DNA of 64,000 bases from Fibrella aestuarina BUZ 2. GTDB lineage: Bacteria; Bacteroidota; Bacteroidia; Cytophagales; Spirosomataceae. Shown here piece by piece: positions 17,435 through 27,228 of this stretch (position 1 is its first letter; every line of letters begins with the position of its first letter). A program made the translations under genes and the position numbers. The notes under the pieces were generated by a model. That model had not been told where the DNA came from, made no database searches, and worked only from the letters and a program-made list of their open reading frames with translations. Location of the stretch: assembly GCF_000331105.1 (NCBI RefSeq), contig NC_020054.1:858001-922000 (forward strand), written 5' to 3'.

Positions 17435-18370
17435 ATGCGCCACCTGATTTTGCTGGTTTTGCTCGGTTTTGTAACGGCCACTCACGCCCAGAATCGCCGC
17501 CGCCAACCCAATCCCAACCTACCTACTAGCCCAATGCCGGTGGTGATGGCTCCGCAGCCGCACCTGCTCGAACGGGTTTCGATGTCGAGTTCGCTGCTCA
17601 ACCGCGCCGTTCATTACTCCATCTACCTGCCCCCCGACTATTACGTATCGAACCGCCGCTACCCGGTGGTGTATCTGTTGCATGGCTACACCGACGACGA
17701 AACCGGCTGGCTTCAGTTTGGCGAAGCCGACCGGCTGCTCGACGAAGGCATCAAAAACGGCACACTGCCCCCCATGATCGTGGTCATGCCCGATGCGGGC
17801 GTCACTTGGTACATGAACGATTTCCAGAACAAGGTGCGCTACGAAGACATGTTCGTGACCGAATTCATCCCGCACATCGACTCCAGCTACCGCACCCGGG
17901 CCAAGCGCGATTTCCGGGCCGTATCGGGGCTGTCGATGGGGGGGCATGGCTCGCTGTTACTGGCGATGCACCACCCTGATCTGTTCGGCTCCTGTGCGGC
18001 GCTGAGCGCGGCGGTGTTCACGGAAGAATCCATGAAAACGATGCCCGAGGAGCAGTACAATACGGTTTTTGCCCAGCTGTTTAGCGGCCCGGTAAAGGGC
18101 GACGAGCGTATTACGGCCCACATGAAGCGCAACAGCCCGCTCACGCTGGCGTCTTCGGCACCCGAAAATGACCTCAAAAAAGTGCGCTGGTACATCGACT
18201 GCGGCGACGACGATTTTCTGAGCACTGCCAATGCCCGGTTGCACATCACCCTGACGGACCGAAAGATTCCGCACGAATACCGGGTTCGCGATGGCGCGCA
18301 TACCTGGACCTACTGGCGAACCGGGTTGCCCGATGCGCTTCAGTTTATCGGCACGGCATTTCACCGATAA
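17435..18370 (+). CDS. Secreted alpha/beta-hydrolase esterase (esterase D/feruloyl-esterase-like)
   Basis: A 311-residue exported serine esterase. The ATG at 17435 begins MRHLILLVLLGFVTATHAQ, a clean signal peptide; an earlier start at 17285 would place 50 unrelated residues in front (an ATG at 17420 is also possible). The core YPVVYLLHGYTDDETGW, then PMIVVMPDAG, then GLSMGGHGS with nucleophile Ser167, an Asp in YIDCGDDDF and a His in DGAHTWTYW, matches the family of putative esterases that includes feruloyl esterases and mycolyltransferase-like enzymes. Probable role: cleavage of ester bonds of plant-derived or cell-envelope substrates. Confidence 0.85.
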   Translation: MRHLILLVLLGFVTATHAQNRRRQPNPNLPTSPMPVVMAPQPHLLERVSMSSSLLNRAVHYSIYLPPDYYVSNRRYPVVYLLHGYTDDETGWLQFGEADRLLDEGIKNGTLPPMIVVMPDAGVTWYMNDFQNKVRYEDMFVTEFIPHIDSSYRTRAKRDFRAVSGLSMGGHGSLLLAMHHPDLFGSCAALSAAVFTEESMKTMPEEQYNTVFAQLFSGPVKGDERITAHMKRNSPLTLASSAPENDLKKVRWYIDCGDDDFLSTANARLHITLTDRKIPHEYRVRDGAHTWTYWRTGLPDALQFIGTAFHR

Positions 18371-18383
18371 GGTCTTTTTCAAC

Positions 18384-18425
18384 GCATAAAGGGCGTTAGA
18401 CCAACTGGTCTAGCGCCCTTTATGC
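18384..18425. terminator. Bidirectional terminator between esterase and NRPS
   Basis: Twenty-base arms (18384-18403 and 18406-18425) pair with a single G.U wobble and a 2-nt loop. A/T-rich ends flank a GC-rich stem. It separates the convergent esterase and NRPS genes and should end both transcripts. Confidence 0.8.
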
Positions 18426-18439
18426 ATTCAGGTACGTGG

Positions 18440-21400
18440 CTATCTGCCCCGTTTGTCGAGCACGGCCTGTAGTTTGGCGGCGAACTCTTTATCGTTTGGC
18501 GGCGCAAAAATGTAGCTGTGTTCGCCGGGTACGTCGTAGACGTGGACGCCTTTGCGGGCAAAATCGCGCCAGCCGTAGTAGTCATAGTCGTCCATGAAGA
18601 ACGTCTGGATGGTGGCCCGGAACAGGTGTACCTCCAGGTCGGCGGGTAGGAGCTGGAAGTTTTCAAGGGCCACGTCGTTGATGGCTTCGATGCGGAAGGT
18701 GGTGTCAAAAATAGCCTCCTGCTGTTGCGCCTGCCCGAATTTGAGCTGCCAATAGGCCCGAATGGCCATTCGTTGCAAGATGTGCCCGGCCCGGCGGCTG
18801 GGTTTGAGCCACCAGTATTGCTTAATCAGCTTACGGTCAATCGACTGCATTTTGTAGGAAATGCCCTGGAAGCCGTGCTGCCTGACGAGCCGGAGCGTGT
18901 GGCCGACCTTGCCCATAAACTCGCTGATGCCGTTGGCTTTGCGCTGCCACCACGGGTTGCTGCGGCCGGCGTCGTAGGCATAGGCATCGAACAGGGCCAC
19001 CAGACTCACTTCGCGGCCCTGCACCAGCAGCTGCCGGGCCATTTCGTAGGCGACGATTCCACCGAAGGAAAAGCCGCTGAGTGAGTAAGGCCCCGTGGGG
19101 TTATGCTGCACGATCTCCGATACGTAAGCCTCGGCCATCTCGGTGATGCTGCGGAATGGCTCATCGACGCCATTCAGGCCCCGCGCCTGTAGGCCATAGA
19201 CGGGCTGGTCGGGGTGAAGGTTGTTGGCGACGGCGTTGAACAGCAGCACGTTGAGGCCCGCGCCGTGTACAATGTAGAGTGGTTCGCGATTACCCGCTGG
19301 CCGGATTGGCACCAGCGATTTCCACGACCTGACCTCGGGGGCGTCTTCGTGGATGAGCGTGGCCAAGGCCCGGATGGTCGGGTACTCGAAGAGCGACGCC
19401 AAAGGCAGGCGCTTGCCGGTTTGTCTTTCGAGCCGGGTCATCACCTGCACGGCAATCATGGAGTGCCCACCCAACTCGAAAAAGTTGTCGTCGACGCCGA
19501 TGGTCTCAATGCCCAATACGCTGCTCCACACGCCTGCCAGCAGTTTTTCTTCGGGCGTGGTCGGTTGGTTGTTGGTCGATTCCGGCGCGGCCTCGGGACG
19601 AACGTCGGCCGGCGCGGGCAGGGCTTTGCGGTCGATTTTGCCGTTTGGCGTAATCGGAAAGCGGGGCAGCACCACAAAGTCGGTCGGGACCATGTAGTCG
19701 GGCAGCGCCTGGGCGGCTTCCTGCCGCCAGGTACGTAGTTGCTCCTTCGAGATGGTCGGCAGTGGCGCGTGCGGCTCGTTAACAAAGTCGCGGGGGGCCG
19801 CGTTGGTCAGGTGCAGACCCGCTGGTGGCGTTGGCAGGGCATCGGCGCGATGTTGCGGGATAAAGACCACCTCCAGCCGGTTGTCGGCCCCGTCGGAAGC
19901 CCAGCGCACGTGCGCCCGGAAGCCCAACCGCTCGGCCAGTGGCCAGAACAGATCGGGGTCGACGCCCGCAGGTACGTTGCCCAGCCTGTTTTTCAGCTCG
20001 CCCAGCGGTTGGTCATCGGCCGCGTTATCCAGCCAGCCAACAAGCGCATGGTCGGTAGCGGTACGGGCATTGGGTACGTTGGTCAGCCGTAGGGTTCGAT
20101 CTGGCAGCTGGTGCAGCTGTTGTTCCAGCGCCTCGACGGTACCAATAGACGCCCAGTCTAGCGTTTGGTCGGCCAGGAGCTGAGGCGGCACCTCATCGGC
20201 GCTTTTGCCAACGTAAAGCCAGACGTCGAAGTGGTATTTAGTGGTCTCGTTCAGAGCATGGCCTTCGCGCAGCTGCACGTCCACCGCCCCAATCGTCGGG
20301 AACAGCGTTGGCAGCAGGTAGAAGAAAGCGGGGTCGGCCATTAGTTCATCGTCGAGTTTCACCCGCCGCTCCACAATGCGGCGGAAATCGGCCACGCGCT
20401 GGCTGTCGGCAGTGCGCTGCAACTGATCGAACGTGTGGTGCTGCACCTGCAAACGGCGGCTCTGCATGTCGCCCACAAAGACGCAGCCACCCGCCTGCGT
20501 GGCGTTGACCGCCCCTTCGATTACCTTCAGCAGATACCGGACGTCGGGGAAATATTGCGCCACGCTGTGGATGAGCACCAGATCGAGCGATGCCGGTGCG
20601 ACCATCGAATAGTCGTCGGCCATGGCCACCTGCGCGCGCACCTGCCCCTTGCCAATCGGGTTGGCCTGAACGCGCTGATTCAGGTTGTCGATGGCGGTTT
20701 GGGCATAGTCAGTGGCAATATAAAGGTCGGTATCGGTGGCGAGTTCAAACAACAGTTGCCCGGCGCCCGATCCCACTTCCAGCACCCGTTTGGCATGCAG
20801 CGTCCGTAGCCGTTTCAGCGACTGGGCCAGCCACTCGTCGGCCTGCTGCCGGATATCGGTCTGGTTGGAGAGCTGTTCGGCAATGACCACGTCGAGATCG
20901 AGCTCGGCGGTGGTGTGGTCGGTCTGGCTTTTAACGCCCGCTTCGTAGATGGTATCCCAACGTTGCTGCCAGTCCATACCCGCGCTGTCGAACTGGCTCA
21001 GGTCGGGGACCACGTAGGCCACCAGCCGCTGATCGCCGGGGCGGTCTTCGCGGGCCATCACCACCGCTTCTTTGATGGTATTGCTTTTGGCCAGCGTGTG
21101 CTCAACCTCGCCCAGTTCGATCCGGAAACCGCGAATCTTTACCTGCTGATCGATACGGCCCATGTACACGATATCGCCCGTGGTGGGTGCATCGGCGGTG
21201 TTGCCGCCGTCGAGGTAACGGCCGAGGTCGCCCGTGCGGTAGATTTTCTCGGGCGTGGCCGAGAACGGATTGTCAATAAATTTTTCGGCGGTCAGTTCAG
21301 GCTGATTCAGGTAGCCATTGGATACCCCCTCACCCGCAATCCAGAGCTCGCCGGGCTGGCCGTCGGTGATCGGTTGCCCGTTTTCATCAACGACGTAAAT

Positions 21401-23821
21401 GCGGGTGTTGGCAATGGCCGAACCGATGGTGATCCGCTCATCGGTTTTGCGGATGCGCTTGCCCGTGGCGTAGATGGTCGTTTCGGTGGGGCCGTAATAA
21501 TTCCAGAGCTCGGCGCACAGATCGAGCAGCGTGTGTGCCAGATCCATCGGCAGCGCTTCGGCGCAGGAGATCACGCGCAGGGCCTTGTGGCCGCGCCAGC
21601 CTGCTTCGAGCAACACCCGGAAAGTCGCCGGGGTGGTCTGAATAAACGTGATCGACGGATCGCCGAGCACCTGCGCCAGCGCCTCGCCATTCCGGGCCGT
21701 GGCCGGGTCGATGAGTAGTAGTTCGGCCCCGACGAGCAGCGGCGTATAGATTTCAACCACCGCTAGGTCGAAGGCAATGGTTGCCAGCGCGATGGTCTTG
21801 TCCGTATGCGTCAGACCCGGCTCGTTGGCCACGCTAAACAGCACATTGGCCACGCTATGATGCCGGATCAGCGCGCCCTTGGGCCGGCCAGTCGTGCCCG
21901 ACGTGTACAGGATATAGGCAATGTCGGCGCCGGTCGGCTGCTGATCGGGGGCGGTTTGTGGGTACTGACTCAGCGTTGGCCAGAGGGTTTCGACCAGCAA
22001 CTCGCGTGCATCAGGCAGATCGAACCGGCCGGTATGCGCTGCCGACGTTAGCAGGGCTACGCAACCCGCGTCGGTCAGGATATAGTTGATGCGGTCGGTT
22101 GGATGCTGCGGATCGACGGGGATGTATGTCGCGCCGGCTTTCATAATGCCCAGCATGCCCACGATCAGCGGTAGCGATCGGTCGATGGCCAGCCCAACAC
22201 GGTCGCCCGGCCGAATACCCTGCGCGCGCAGCGCATGCCCTACTTGATTGGCCTGCTTATCCAGGTCGGCGTAGGTCAGCGATTCCTGTTTGAAGCGAAT
22301 GGCTACTTTGTCCGGGAAATGCATGGCCGTATCGGCCAGCAGCGTGGTAAGGCCTTTTTCACGGGTGTAGCCACTGCCTTTAGCCGAAATAGCCGTTGGC
22401 GCAGCCGGGCTGACTTTGGCGTGGCCGTTCAGCGGCTTTGGCGCGCTGGGGGATATACCAACCGTCGCCAATGGCTGATCGGGGTTGGCGACGACGGCTT
22501 TCAGCAGCTCAACAAACGACGAATGGAACCCGGCGATGGTTTGAGCCGAAAAGAGCTGGGCATTGTGCGACCATTCCAGAATCAGGGTCTGTTCGGAGCC
22601 CGTTGCGTTGAGCGATAGCTCGAAGTTTTCGAACGCCCGCGGGTTACTCAGCAGTTGTAGCGCCAGGCCCTCGAATGCCACACCTTCGTCGAGGCCCATG
22701 TCGACGTTGAAGACGACTGGCACAAAGGCGACGCGCGACGGATCGCGGGGGATGGGTAGCTTTTTCAGCAGCCGCCCGAAGGTGATGCGCTGATGCTCAA
22801 ACACGTCGAGCAGTTCGGTGCGGCGGCGGCGCAGGTACGTCAGGTACGTTTCGTCGCCCCGGTGCGTGCTGCGTAGAGGAAGGAGGCTGACGCAGTGGCC
22901 AACCAGCCAGTAGCGGTCGGCGACGGGTTGCCCGGCGGCGGGGAGGCCCAGCACCACGTCGGGCTGTTTGGTGAGGCGGCTGAGCCAGAGTTCAAACGTA
23001 GCCGTGAGCGTGCTCACAAAACTGCTGCCCGCTTTCACGCCTACCTGCTTCAGTTGCTGTACCAGCGCGGTGTCCAAGGCCACGTCGTAGCGGTGACTGG
23101 CGTAGGTACGTTGCCGGGGCCTGGGTACGTCGGTCGGCAGGTCAATTGGTGGGACTCCCGTCTTGTACTGATCCAGCCAGAACGCTTCGCTTTCGCGGTA
23201 AGTGTCGCTGTTCAGAAACGCCTGCTGCTCCAGCGCAAACTGGCTGATCTGTGGCGCGGGGGGCAAGCTCAACGACAGGCCCCGCACGTAGGCTGAGTAG
23301 TACTGACCCAGATCCTGCAGGAGAATCCCCGTTGACCAGCCATCGCAAACGATGTGGTGAGCGGTGAGCGTAAAATGATGGGCCGTCTCCGACAAAATCA
23401 GGAGCGTGGCTTTGGCCAGCGGTCCGTGTTGCAGGTCGAAGAGGTAGTTGGCGTCGGCTTCGGTCAGGTCAGCAACGGCCGTGGCTGCTTTGTCGGGCTG
23501 ATCGCTGTAATCGATAACCTGAAGCGGAATAGCCAGGTCGGCCAGAATGCACAGGTGTTGCCCGTCGGGACTAAAGGTGGAACGAAGCGCTTCATGGCGA
23601 CGCACCAGCATCGCCCAGGCTCGCTCAAAAGCATCAACGTCAAGCTTACCCGTAAACCGTAGCGATACCGATTCATTGTAGGCCCGACTGGCAGCATCCC
23701 CACCAAACTGACAGGCCAGCCAGATTTCGGCCTGCGATTCGGTCATAGGGACCACCCCAATCAGCTCGGGTCCGGCGAACGGATCAAAATCAACAGCGGG
23801 TAGGGGTGGTGCGATAGACAT
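18440..23821 (-). CDS. Nonribosomal peptide synthetase, C-A-MT-PCP-TE
   Basis: A 1793-residue single-module synthetase with release domain. Condensation domain about 25-440: active motif HHIVCDG at 155-161. Adenylation domain from about 480: LYTSGTTG near 638, GPTETTIY and the ELGEVE region. A SAM methyltransferase (VLEVGSGAG at 1013) is inserted between the A8 and A9-A10 parts of the adenylation domain, the position of N-methyltransferases. Carrier domain: FFELGGHS with Ser1454. Thioesterase: GFSFGG with Ser1585 and His1768. The N-terminal PMTESQAEIWLACQ resembles condensation domains that follow aminotransferase domains in PKS-NRPS hybrids. By eye the adenylation pocket reads D-L-V-Q-I-C-Y-I-Y, which I cannot assign. 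It lies 55 bp behind the Wzc-like gene on the same strand, so it is probably the last gene of that operon. Confidence 0.93.
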   Translation of the reverse strand: MSIAPPLPAVDFDPFAGPELIGVVPMTESQAEIWLACQFGGDAASRAYNESVSLRFTGKLDVDAFERAWAMLVRRHEALRSTFSPDGQHLCILADLAIPLQVIDYSDQPDKAATAVADLTEADANYLFDLQHGPLAKATLLILSETAHHFTLTAHHIVCDGWSTGILLQDLGQYYSAYVRGLSLSLPPAPQISQFALEQQAFLNSDTYRESEAFWLDQYKTGVPPIDLPTDVPRPRQRTYASHRYDVALDTALVQQLKQVGVKAGSSFVSTLTATFELWLSRLTKQPDVVLGLPAAGQPVADRYWLVGHCVSLLPLRSTHRGDETYLTYLRRRRTELLDVFEHQRITFGRLLKKLPIPRDPSRVAFVPVVFNVDMGLDEGVAFEGLALQLLSNPRAFENFELSLNATGSEQTLILEWSHNAQLFSAQTIAGFHSSFVELLKAVVANPDQPLATVGISPSAPKPLNGHAKVSPAAPTAISAKGSGYTREKGLTTLLADTAMHFPDKVAIRFKQESLTYADLDKQANQVGHALRAQGIRPGDRVGLAIDRSLPLIVGMLGIMKAGATYIPVDPQHPTDRINYILTDAGCVALLTSAAHTGRFDLPDARELLVETLWPTLSQYPQTAPDQQPTGADIAYILYTSGTTGRPKGALIRHHSVANVLFSVANEPGLTHTDKTIALATIAFDLAVVEIYTPLLVGAELLLIDPATARNGEALAQVLGDPSITFIQTTPATFRVLLEAGWRGHKALRVISCAEALPMDLAHTLLDLCAELWNYYGPTETTIYATGKRIRKTDERITIGSAIANTRIYVVDENGQPITDGQPGELWIAGEGVSNGYLNQPELTAEKFIDNPFSATPEKIYRTGDLGRYLDGGNTADAPTTGDIVYMGRIDQQVKIRGFRIELGEVEHTLAKSNTIKEAVVMAREDRPGDQRLVAYVVPDLSQFDSAGMDWQQRWDTIYEAGVKSQTDHTTAELDLDVVIAEQLSNQTDIRQQADEWLAQSLKRLRTLHAKRVLEVGSGAGQLLFELATDTDLYIATDYAQTAIDNLNQRVQANPIGKGQVRAQVAMADDYSMVAPASLDLVLIHSVAQYFPDVRYLLKVIEGAVNATQAGGCVFVGDMQSRRLQVQHHTFDQLQRTADSQRVADFRRIVERRVKLDDELMADPAFFYLLPTLFPTIGAVDVQLREGHALNETTKYHFDVWLYVGKSADEVPPQLLADQTLDWASIGTVEALEQQLHQLPDRTLRLTNVPNARTATDHALVGWLDNAADDQPLGELKNRLGNVPAGVDPDLFWPLAERLGFRAHVRWASDGADNRLEVVFIPQHRADALPTPPAGLHLTNAAPRDFVNEPHAPLPTISKEQLRTWRQEAAQALPDYMVPTDFVVLPRFPITPNGKIDRKALPAPADVRPEAAPESTNNQPTTPEEKLLAGVWSSVLGIETIGVDDNFFELGGHSMIAVQVMTRLERQTGKRLPLASLFEYPTIRALATLIHEDAPEVRSWKSLVPIRPAGNREPLYIVHGAGLNVLLFNAVANNLHPDQPVYGLQARGLNGVDEPFRSITEMAEAYVSEIVQHNPTGPYSLSGFSFGGIVAYEMARQLLVQGREVSLVALFDAYAYDAGRSNPWWQRKANGISEFMGKVGHTLRLVRQHGFQGISYKMQSIDRKLIKQYWWLKPSRRAGHILQRMAIRAYWQLKFGQAQQQEAIFDTTFRIEAINDVALENFQLLPADLEVHLFRATIQTFFMDDYDYYGWRDFARKGVHVYDVPGEHSYIFAPPNDKEFAAKLQAVLDKRGR

Positions 23822-23848
23822 GTACTACGGTCAGCTGGTGTGGTTAGC

Positions 23849-23869
23849 AAAAATAGCTTTTAATGCTAT
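23849..23869 (-). terminator. Weak terminator/attenuator-like hairpin before NRPS
   Basis: On the minus strand ATAGC and GCTAT (23865-23869 and 23853-23857) enclose a 7-nt loop and are followed by five T. It lies in the 55-bp gap between the Wzc-like gene and the NRPS start. The stem is short and AU-rich, so partial termination or chance are both possible. Confidence 0.35.
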
Positions 23870-23876
23870 GTTACTT

Positions 23877-26060
23877 CTACCCCCGGCGTTCAGTTTGAAG
23901 TTTCCGTTTTTGCTCAGGTGTTTCGATATCAGCCGCCGCGCTGGCATTATCGATGTAGTCGCCGCCGATTTTGTTTAATACCAGCAGGATCGACTGCCGG
24001 GTGATGCGTTCGTAGAGCGCCATCAGTTGCTTTTCGGCCCGGCTCCAGGTGCTGTTGGCGTCGACGATCAACAGCGAGAGTGCGGTATTTTTCAGGAGGT
24101 AAACCGGCATCTGATGGTTGACCAGAGCGGGCATTTCCAGGAAAATCCGGTCGAACTGCGTCGAATCAAATTCGTGTTCGGCGTCGATCAGGTAGTCGAC
24201 GCCCGTTACGTTCATGAAATCGGGACGGACGGTATAGGGCAGGTACGTTATGCCCAGGTTCGATTCCCGGCGTTCTTTACCGGTCGAGGCCGGGTAGCAG
24301 TAGGCCACCTGTAGGTCCGACTCTTCGGCCAGCCGCAGCAAGCCATTGGCCACCCACGTTTTGCCTTGTTTGGGTAGCACGCTGAACAACGTGATGACGG
24401 GCGGGTAAGGCTTGTCTTTGACCTGCGCGATCTCGATGTTGACGGCGTTGAACAATTGCTCGAACATCACCCGCGCTGCCCGGGCCGCTTTGGCCGTCGA
24501 TAGCGGGTTCTTCACAACCGGAAAAAACGCGGATACGGGTAACCCAATCAGGCTTTCGGCCTGCTCGGGCGATTGAATCCGCTTATCCATCCACAGGCGC
24601 AGGGCCGTTAGCAGCAACGCCAGAAAAATGCCGACGCCTACCCCGATGATCACCATTTGCTTGCGCTTCGAGGCCTGCGGTTCGAGCGGGAAATTCGGGG
24701 CGTCGAGCGTCAGTAGCTTGCCGGCTACTTCAACGTCCTGCTTGCGGGTCTGCGACTGGTCGACCTGTTGTTTCAGCGATTTGTATTCCTGCTCGGCCAG
24801 TTCGCGGTCGAGCGTTAGCTGGCGTAGTTGCGAGCCTAGCGGGCCATAGCTGTTGGTTTTGCTCTGATACTCCCGCATGCGCCGGGTGTATACCTGGAGC
24901 CGGGCTACCGACTCGTCGTACTCCAACTGCTTGTTCAGCTTGTCGGCCGCGAGGGTAGCCTGCGGCAGGGCGTCGGAGGTGCTGGTGGCGGCATCATAGC
25001 GTTGGGCGCTCGCCTTCAGTTCCTCAGCGGCCTGGCTAGCGGCAGCCTGTAGTTTAGCGATGATGTGGCGAGGCTGCCCGTAGGCCTGAGCGTTGGCTAG
25101 TTGGGTTTCGGCGGTGGCGAGTTTACGGCGTTTATCGGCCAGATCATTGTTGGCCGCCGATACGTTGCCCTGTTGCCCCATGCGTTTGTTAATAGCGTCG
25201 AGAGAGGCTTTGGCAGCGTCGCGACGCATCAACTCCTGGTTGTATTGGTCGCCGAGGGCTTCGCGGGCGGTGGCAACGTTCCGGGCTTCCTCGTCGTAGT
25301 CGAGCACCTGGTTGTTTTCGTTAAAGGCGCGCAGCCGGGCCTCGGCCTGATCGAGCTTCGTCTTGGCTTCGCCCAGCTTGGTCTGGTAGTAGTTGACAAC
25401 CGAGTTTGTCTCCGAGGTTTTGTATTGAGTGTTGCGCTGGTTGAGCACGTCGATGGCGTAGATCAACGTTTTCTGCGCTACGGCGGGGTCATTCGCTTCG
25501 TACTCCATCAGGAGCACGTCATTGTTGTTTTTGCGCGGCGACCCTTTCAGCTTCATCGTCAGGCTCTCAACCGAATACGGCGAATCGGAGGTAAAGAGCA
25601 GCGTTTTGATGGGGTTTGGCGTAGCGGCTTTGGCCAGGCTGTCCAGAGCTCTCCGCAGCCTTGGCGTGGGACCAAACAGACCCAGTTCATCGCGCATGGG
25701 CCGGGGAAGTTCCTGCTCGAGCCATTGATAACCGTTCCAGCCCAATACCAGACTATCTGACTCCCGCAACTGGAGGTGATCGGCCAGGAGATTGATACCG
25801 ACCTGCAACAGCGTTTCTTTGGAGGTCAGGGTCGTCAGCAGGTTGTCGAAGGCTCCTGTCGACCGGTCCATAAACGACGATTGCTTGTCGCTCAGTAGGT
25901 TATAGCCTGAAGCCAGCCCGGTATAGAGTGTCGACTCCGATTTGTAGACCTTCTTCTCATGGCGTGTAGCGTAGAAGGCGGTCGCCGCCGTAATGGCCGG
26001 AAGCAACACAAACAGCAGGGCGTGCTGTTTCATTAACCTTAAAAATCCGTCGAGTGACAT
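23877..26060 (-). CDS. Wzc/GumC-like polysaccharide co-polymerase with degenerate kinase domain
   Basis: A 727-residue inner-membrane chain-length/export protein. A Wzz-type N-terminus has a transmembrane helix at about 14-31, then a long periplasmic coiled-coil region (about 200-430, rich in Ala, Gln, Lys, Glu), and a second helix at about 468-488. The C-terminal part resembles a bacterial tyrosine-kinase domain, but the P-loop reads LPKQGKTWVA (GKT near 566) instead of the usual PGEGKT, the expected Walker A' and B acidic residues are not obvious, and the tail has no tyrosine cluster. It may therefore be a non-catalytic co-polymerase. The preceding gene is TolC-like and the following one is the NRPS. 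Confidence 0.82.
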   Translation of the reverse strand: MSLDGFLRLMKQHALLFVLLPAITAATAFYATRHEKKVYKSESTLYTGLASGYNLLSDKQSSFMDRSTGAFDNLLTTLTSKETLLQVGINLLADHLQLRESDSLVLGWNGYQWLEQELPRPMRDELGLFGPTPRLRRALDSLAKAATPNPIKTLLFTSDSPYSVESLTMKLKGSPRKNNNDVLLMEYEANDPAVAQKTLIYAIDVLNQRNTQYKTSETNSVVNYYQTKLGEAKTKLDQAEARLRAFNENNQVLDYDEEARNVATAREALGDQYNQELMRRDAAKASLDAINKRMGQQGNVSAANNDLADKRRKLATAETQLANAQAYGQPRHIIAKLQAAASQAAEELKASAQRYDAATSTSDALPQATLAADKLNKQLEYDESVARLQVYTRRMREYQSKTNSYGPLGSQLRQLTLDRELAEQEYKSLKQQVDQSQTRKQDVEVAGKLLTLDAPNFPLEPQASKRKQMVIIGVGVGIFLALLLTALRLWMDKRIQSPEQAESLIGLPVSAFFPVVKNPLSTAKAARAARVMFEQLFNAVNIEIAQVKDKPYPPVITLFSVLPKQGKTWVANGLLRLAEESDLQVAYCYPASTGKERRESNLGITYLPYTVRPDFMNVTGVDYLIDAEHEFDSTQFDRIFLEMPALVNHQMPVYLLKNTALSLLIVDANSTWSRAEKQLMALYERITRQSILLVLNKIGGDYIDNASAAADIETPEQKRKLQTERRG

Positions 26061-26080
26061 AGTCTTATAGCTGGTTCAAT

Positions 26081-26150
26081 GTCCAACGTTCAACGCGGTG
26101 CTGCCACGTAGCAGAGCAGCGGGCTGGCAAGACGCCGTTGAACGTTCGAC
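26081..26150. repeat. Inverted repeat between Wzc-like and TolC-like genes
   Basis: Fifteen-nt arms (26081-26095 and 26136-26150) match at 14 positions around a 40-nt loop that contains its own shorter palindrome (CTGC...GCAG). It fills most of the 99-bp gap. It may tune expression within the operon or be a dispersed palindromic element. Confidence 0.5.
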
Positions 26151-26159
26151 CCATGTATG

Positions 26160-27017
26160 TTATCGTTTCAGCCGTTGAATGGGTACCCCCATCAAGGCTT
26201 CAAAAAAGTGAACCTGTTTCAAAAAATCGCCTTTCAGTTGCTCTGATAACGATTTGGTTTGTGCGTACTGGGTAGTCGAGGCGGCAAAAGCCGTGGCTGT
26301 AATCGTTCCTTTTTGCAATTCAGCCTCGGCGATGCGGTAGGCGGCCAACGATGCTTGTTCGTCGAGCAACCGCACCTTCAAGATCTGTTGCGATGTGATC
26401 ATATCCTGATACAAGGTAATCAACTGTTGCCGTAATTGAAGTTCAAGCACGTCGAGCTGCGCTTCAGCGGCCCGCTGATTGGCAACTGCCTGCCGAATCT
26501 GGTGTTTACGGCCAAAGAGATCGAACAACGAAATACGTACGTCGACCCCCGCCCGGTAGCCATTGGACAGTTGCAGTCCCGACGTATTTGTGTTCACGTC
26601 TGGGTTGGTGCCCGGTGTACCCGGCGTAACCGGCACACTCGACCGGGTGTTGCCGCCCAGCGATTGATTGGTCCACGCGTATCCGCCCCCCGCGCTGATG
26701 TTCTGCAGGATCTGCGCTTTGGTGGTGCTGGTTGCGGCATCGGCGATGCCCACCACTTCGCGCTGATACTTCATCAGGGGCGAGTAAGCAATGGCTACTT
26801 TCAGCAGTTGCTCGAAGGGCAACAACTGCACGGCAATATCCTGATTGACGTCCAGGTACAGCGTGTCGCTGGCCAATCCCGCCGACTTGCCGAACGATAC
26901 CATGCCCCGCGCTCCTGCATTTTGCCCGTAGCCACGGACGGAGGTGAAGATAATCGCTATGATTAATAGACTGCTGGAAAAGCGATAAGAAGAACTCAAT
27001 GATACCAAGCGGTTCAT
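26160..27017 (-). CDS. Short TolC-family outer membrane protein
   Basis: A 285-residue exported protein with the helical pattern of TolC-type outer-membrane factors (LPFEQLLKVAIAYSPLMKYQREVV near the start of the mature chain, then long amphipathic helices such as AEAQLDVLELQLRQQLITLYQDM). The ATG at 27017 begins a signal peptide (SSSLLIIAIIFTSVRGYGQ); the longer frame to 27143 adds 42 unlikely residues. TolC proteins usually have two such repeats and over 400 residues; this one covers only about one repeat unit, so it may be a shortened variant. Its place in the operon suggests a role in export of the polysaccharide or peptide product, taking the position usually held by Wza. Confidence 0.7.
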   Translation of the reverse strand: MNRLVSLSSSYRFSSSLLIIAIIFTSVRGYGQNAGARGMVSFGKSAGLASDTLYLDVNQDIAVQLLPFEQLLKVAIAYSPLMKYQREVVGIADAATSTTKAQILQNISAGGGYAWTNQSLGGNTRSSVPVTPGTPGTNPDVNTNTSGLQLSNGYRAGVDVRISLFDLFGRKHQIRQAVANQRAAEAQLDVLELQLRQQLITLYQDMITSQQILKVRLLDEQASLAAYRIAEAELQKGTITATAFAASTTQYAQTKSLSEQLKGDFLKQVHFFEALMGVPIQRLKR

Positions 27018-27228
27018 GGGCGATTGAAATGGAGAACCCGACGAATGTCGACGGGGTTTTTGACGTAGGCTGTCTATCTCTTCTGACGAAAAGTGTGCCA
27101 ACCTGTCACAGCCTAGCTGCTCTACATAAGCTGGATGTGCCACCTATTTTTTTTAGGTAACGGCAAGTTACGCCGCAACGGGCGGCTCCGCGTAGGAATT
27201 GAATGGGCGGTAGGTAAGCCTGAAGTTA

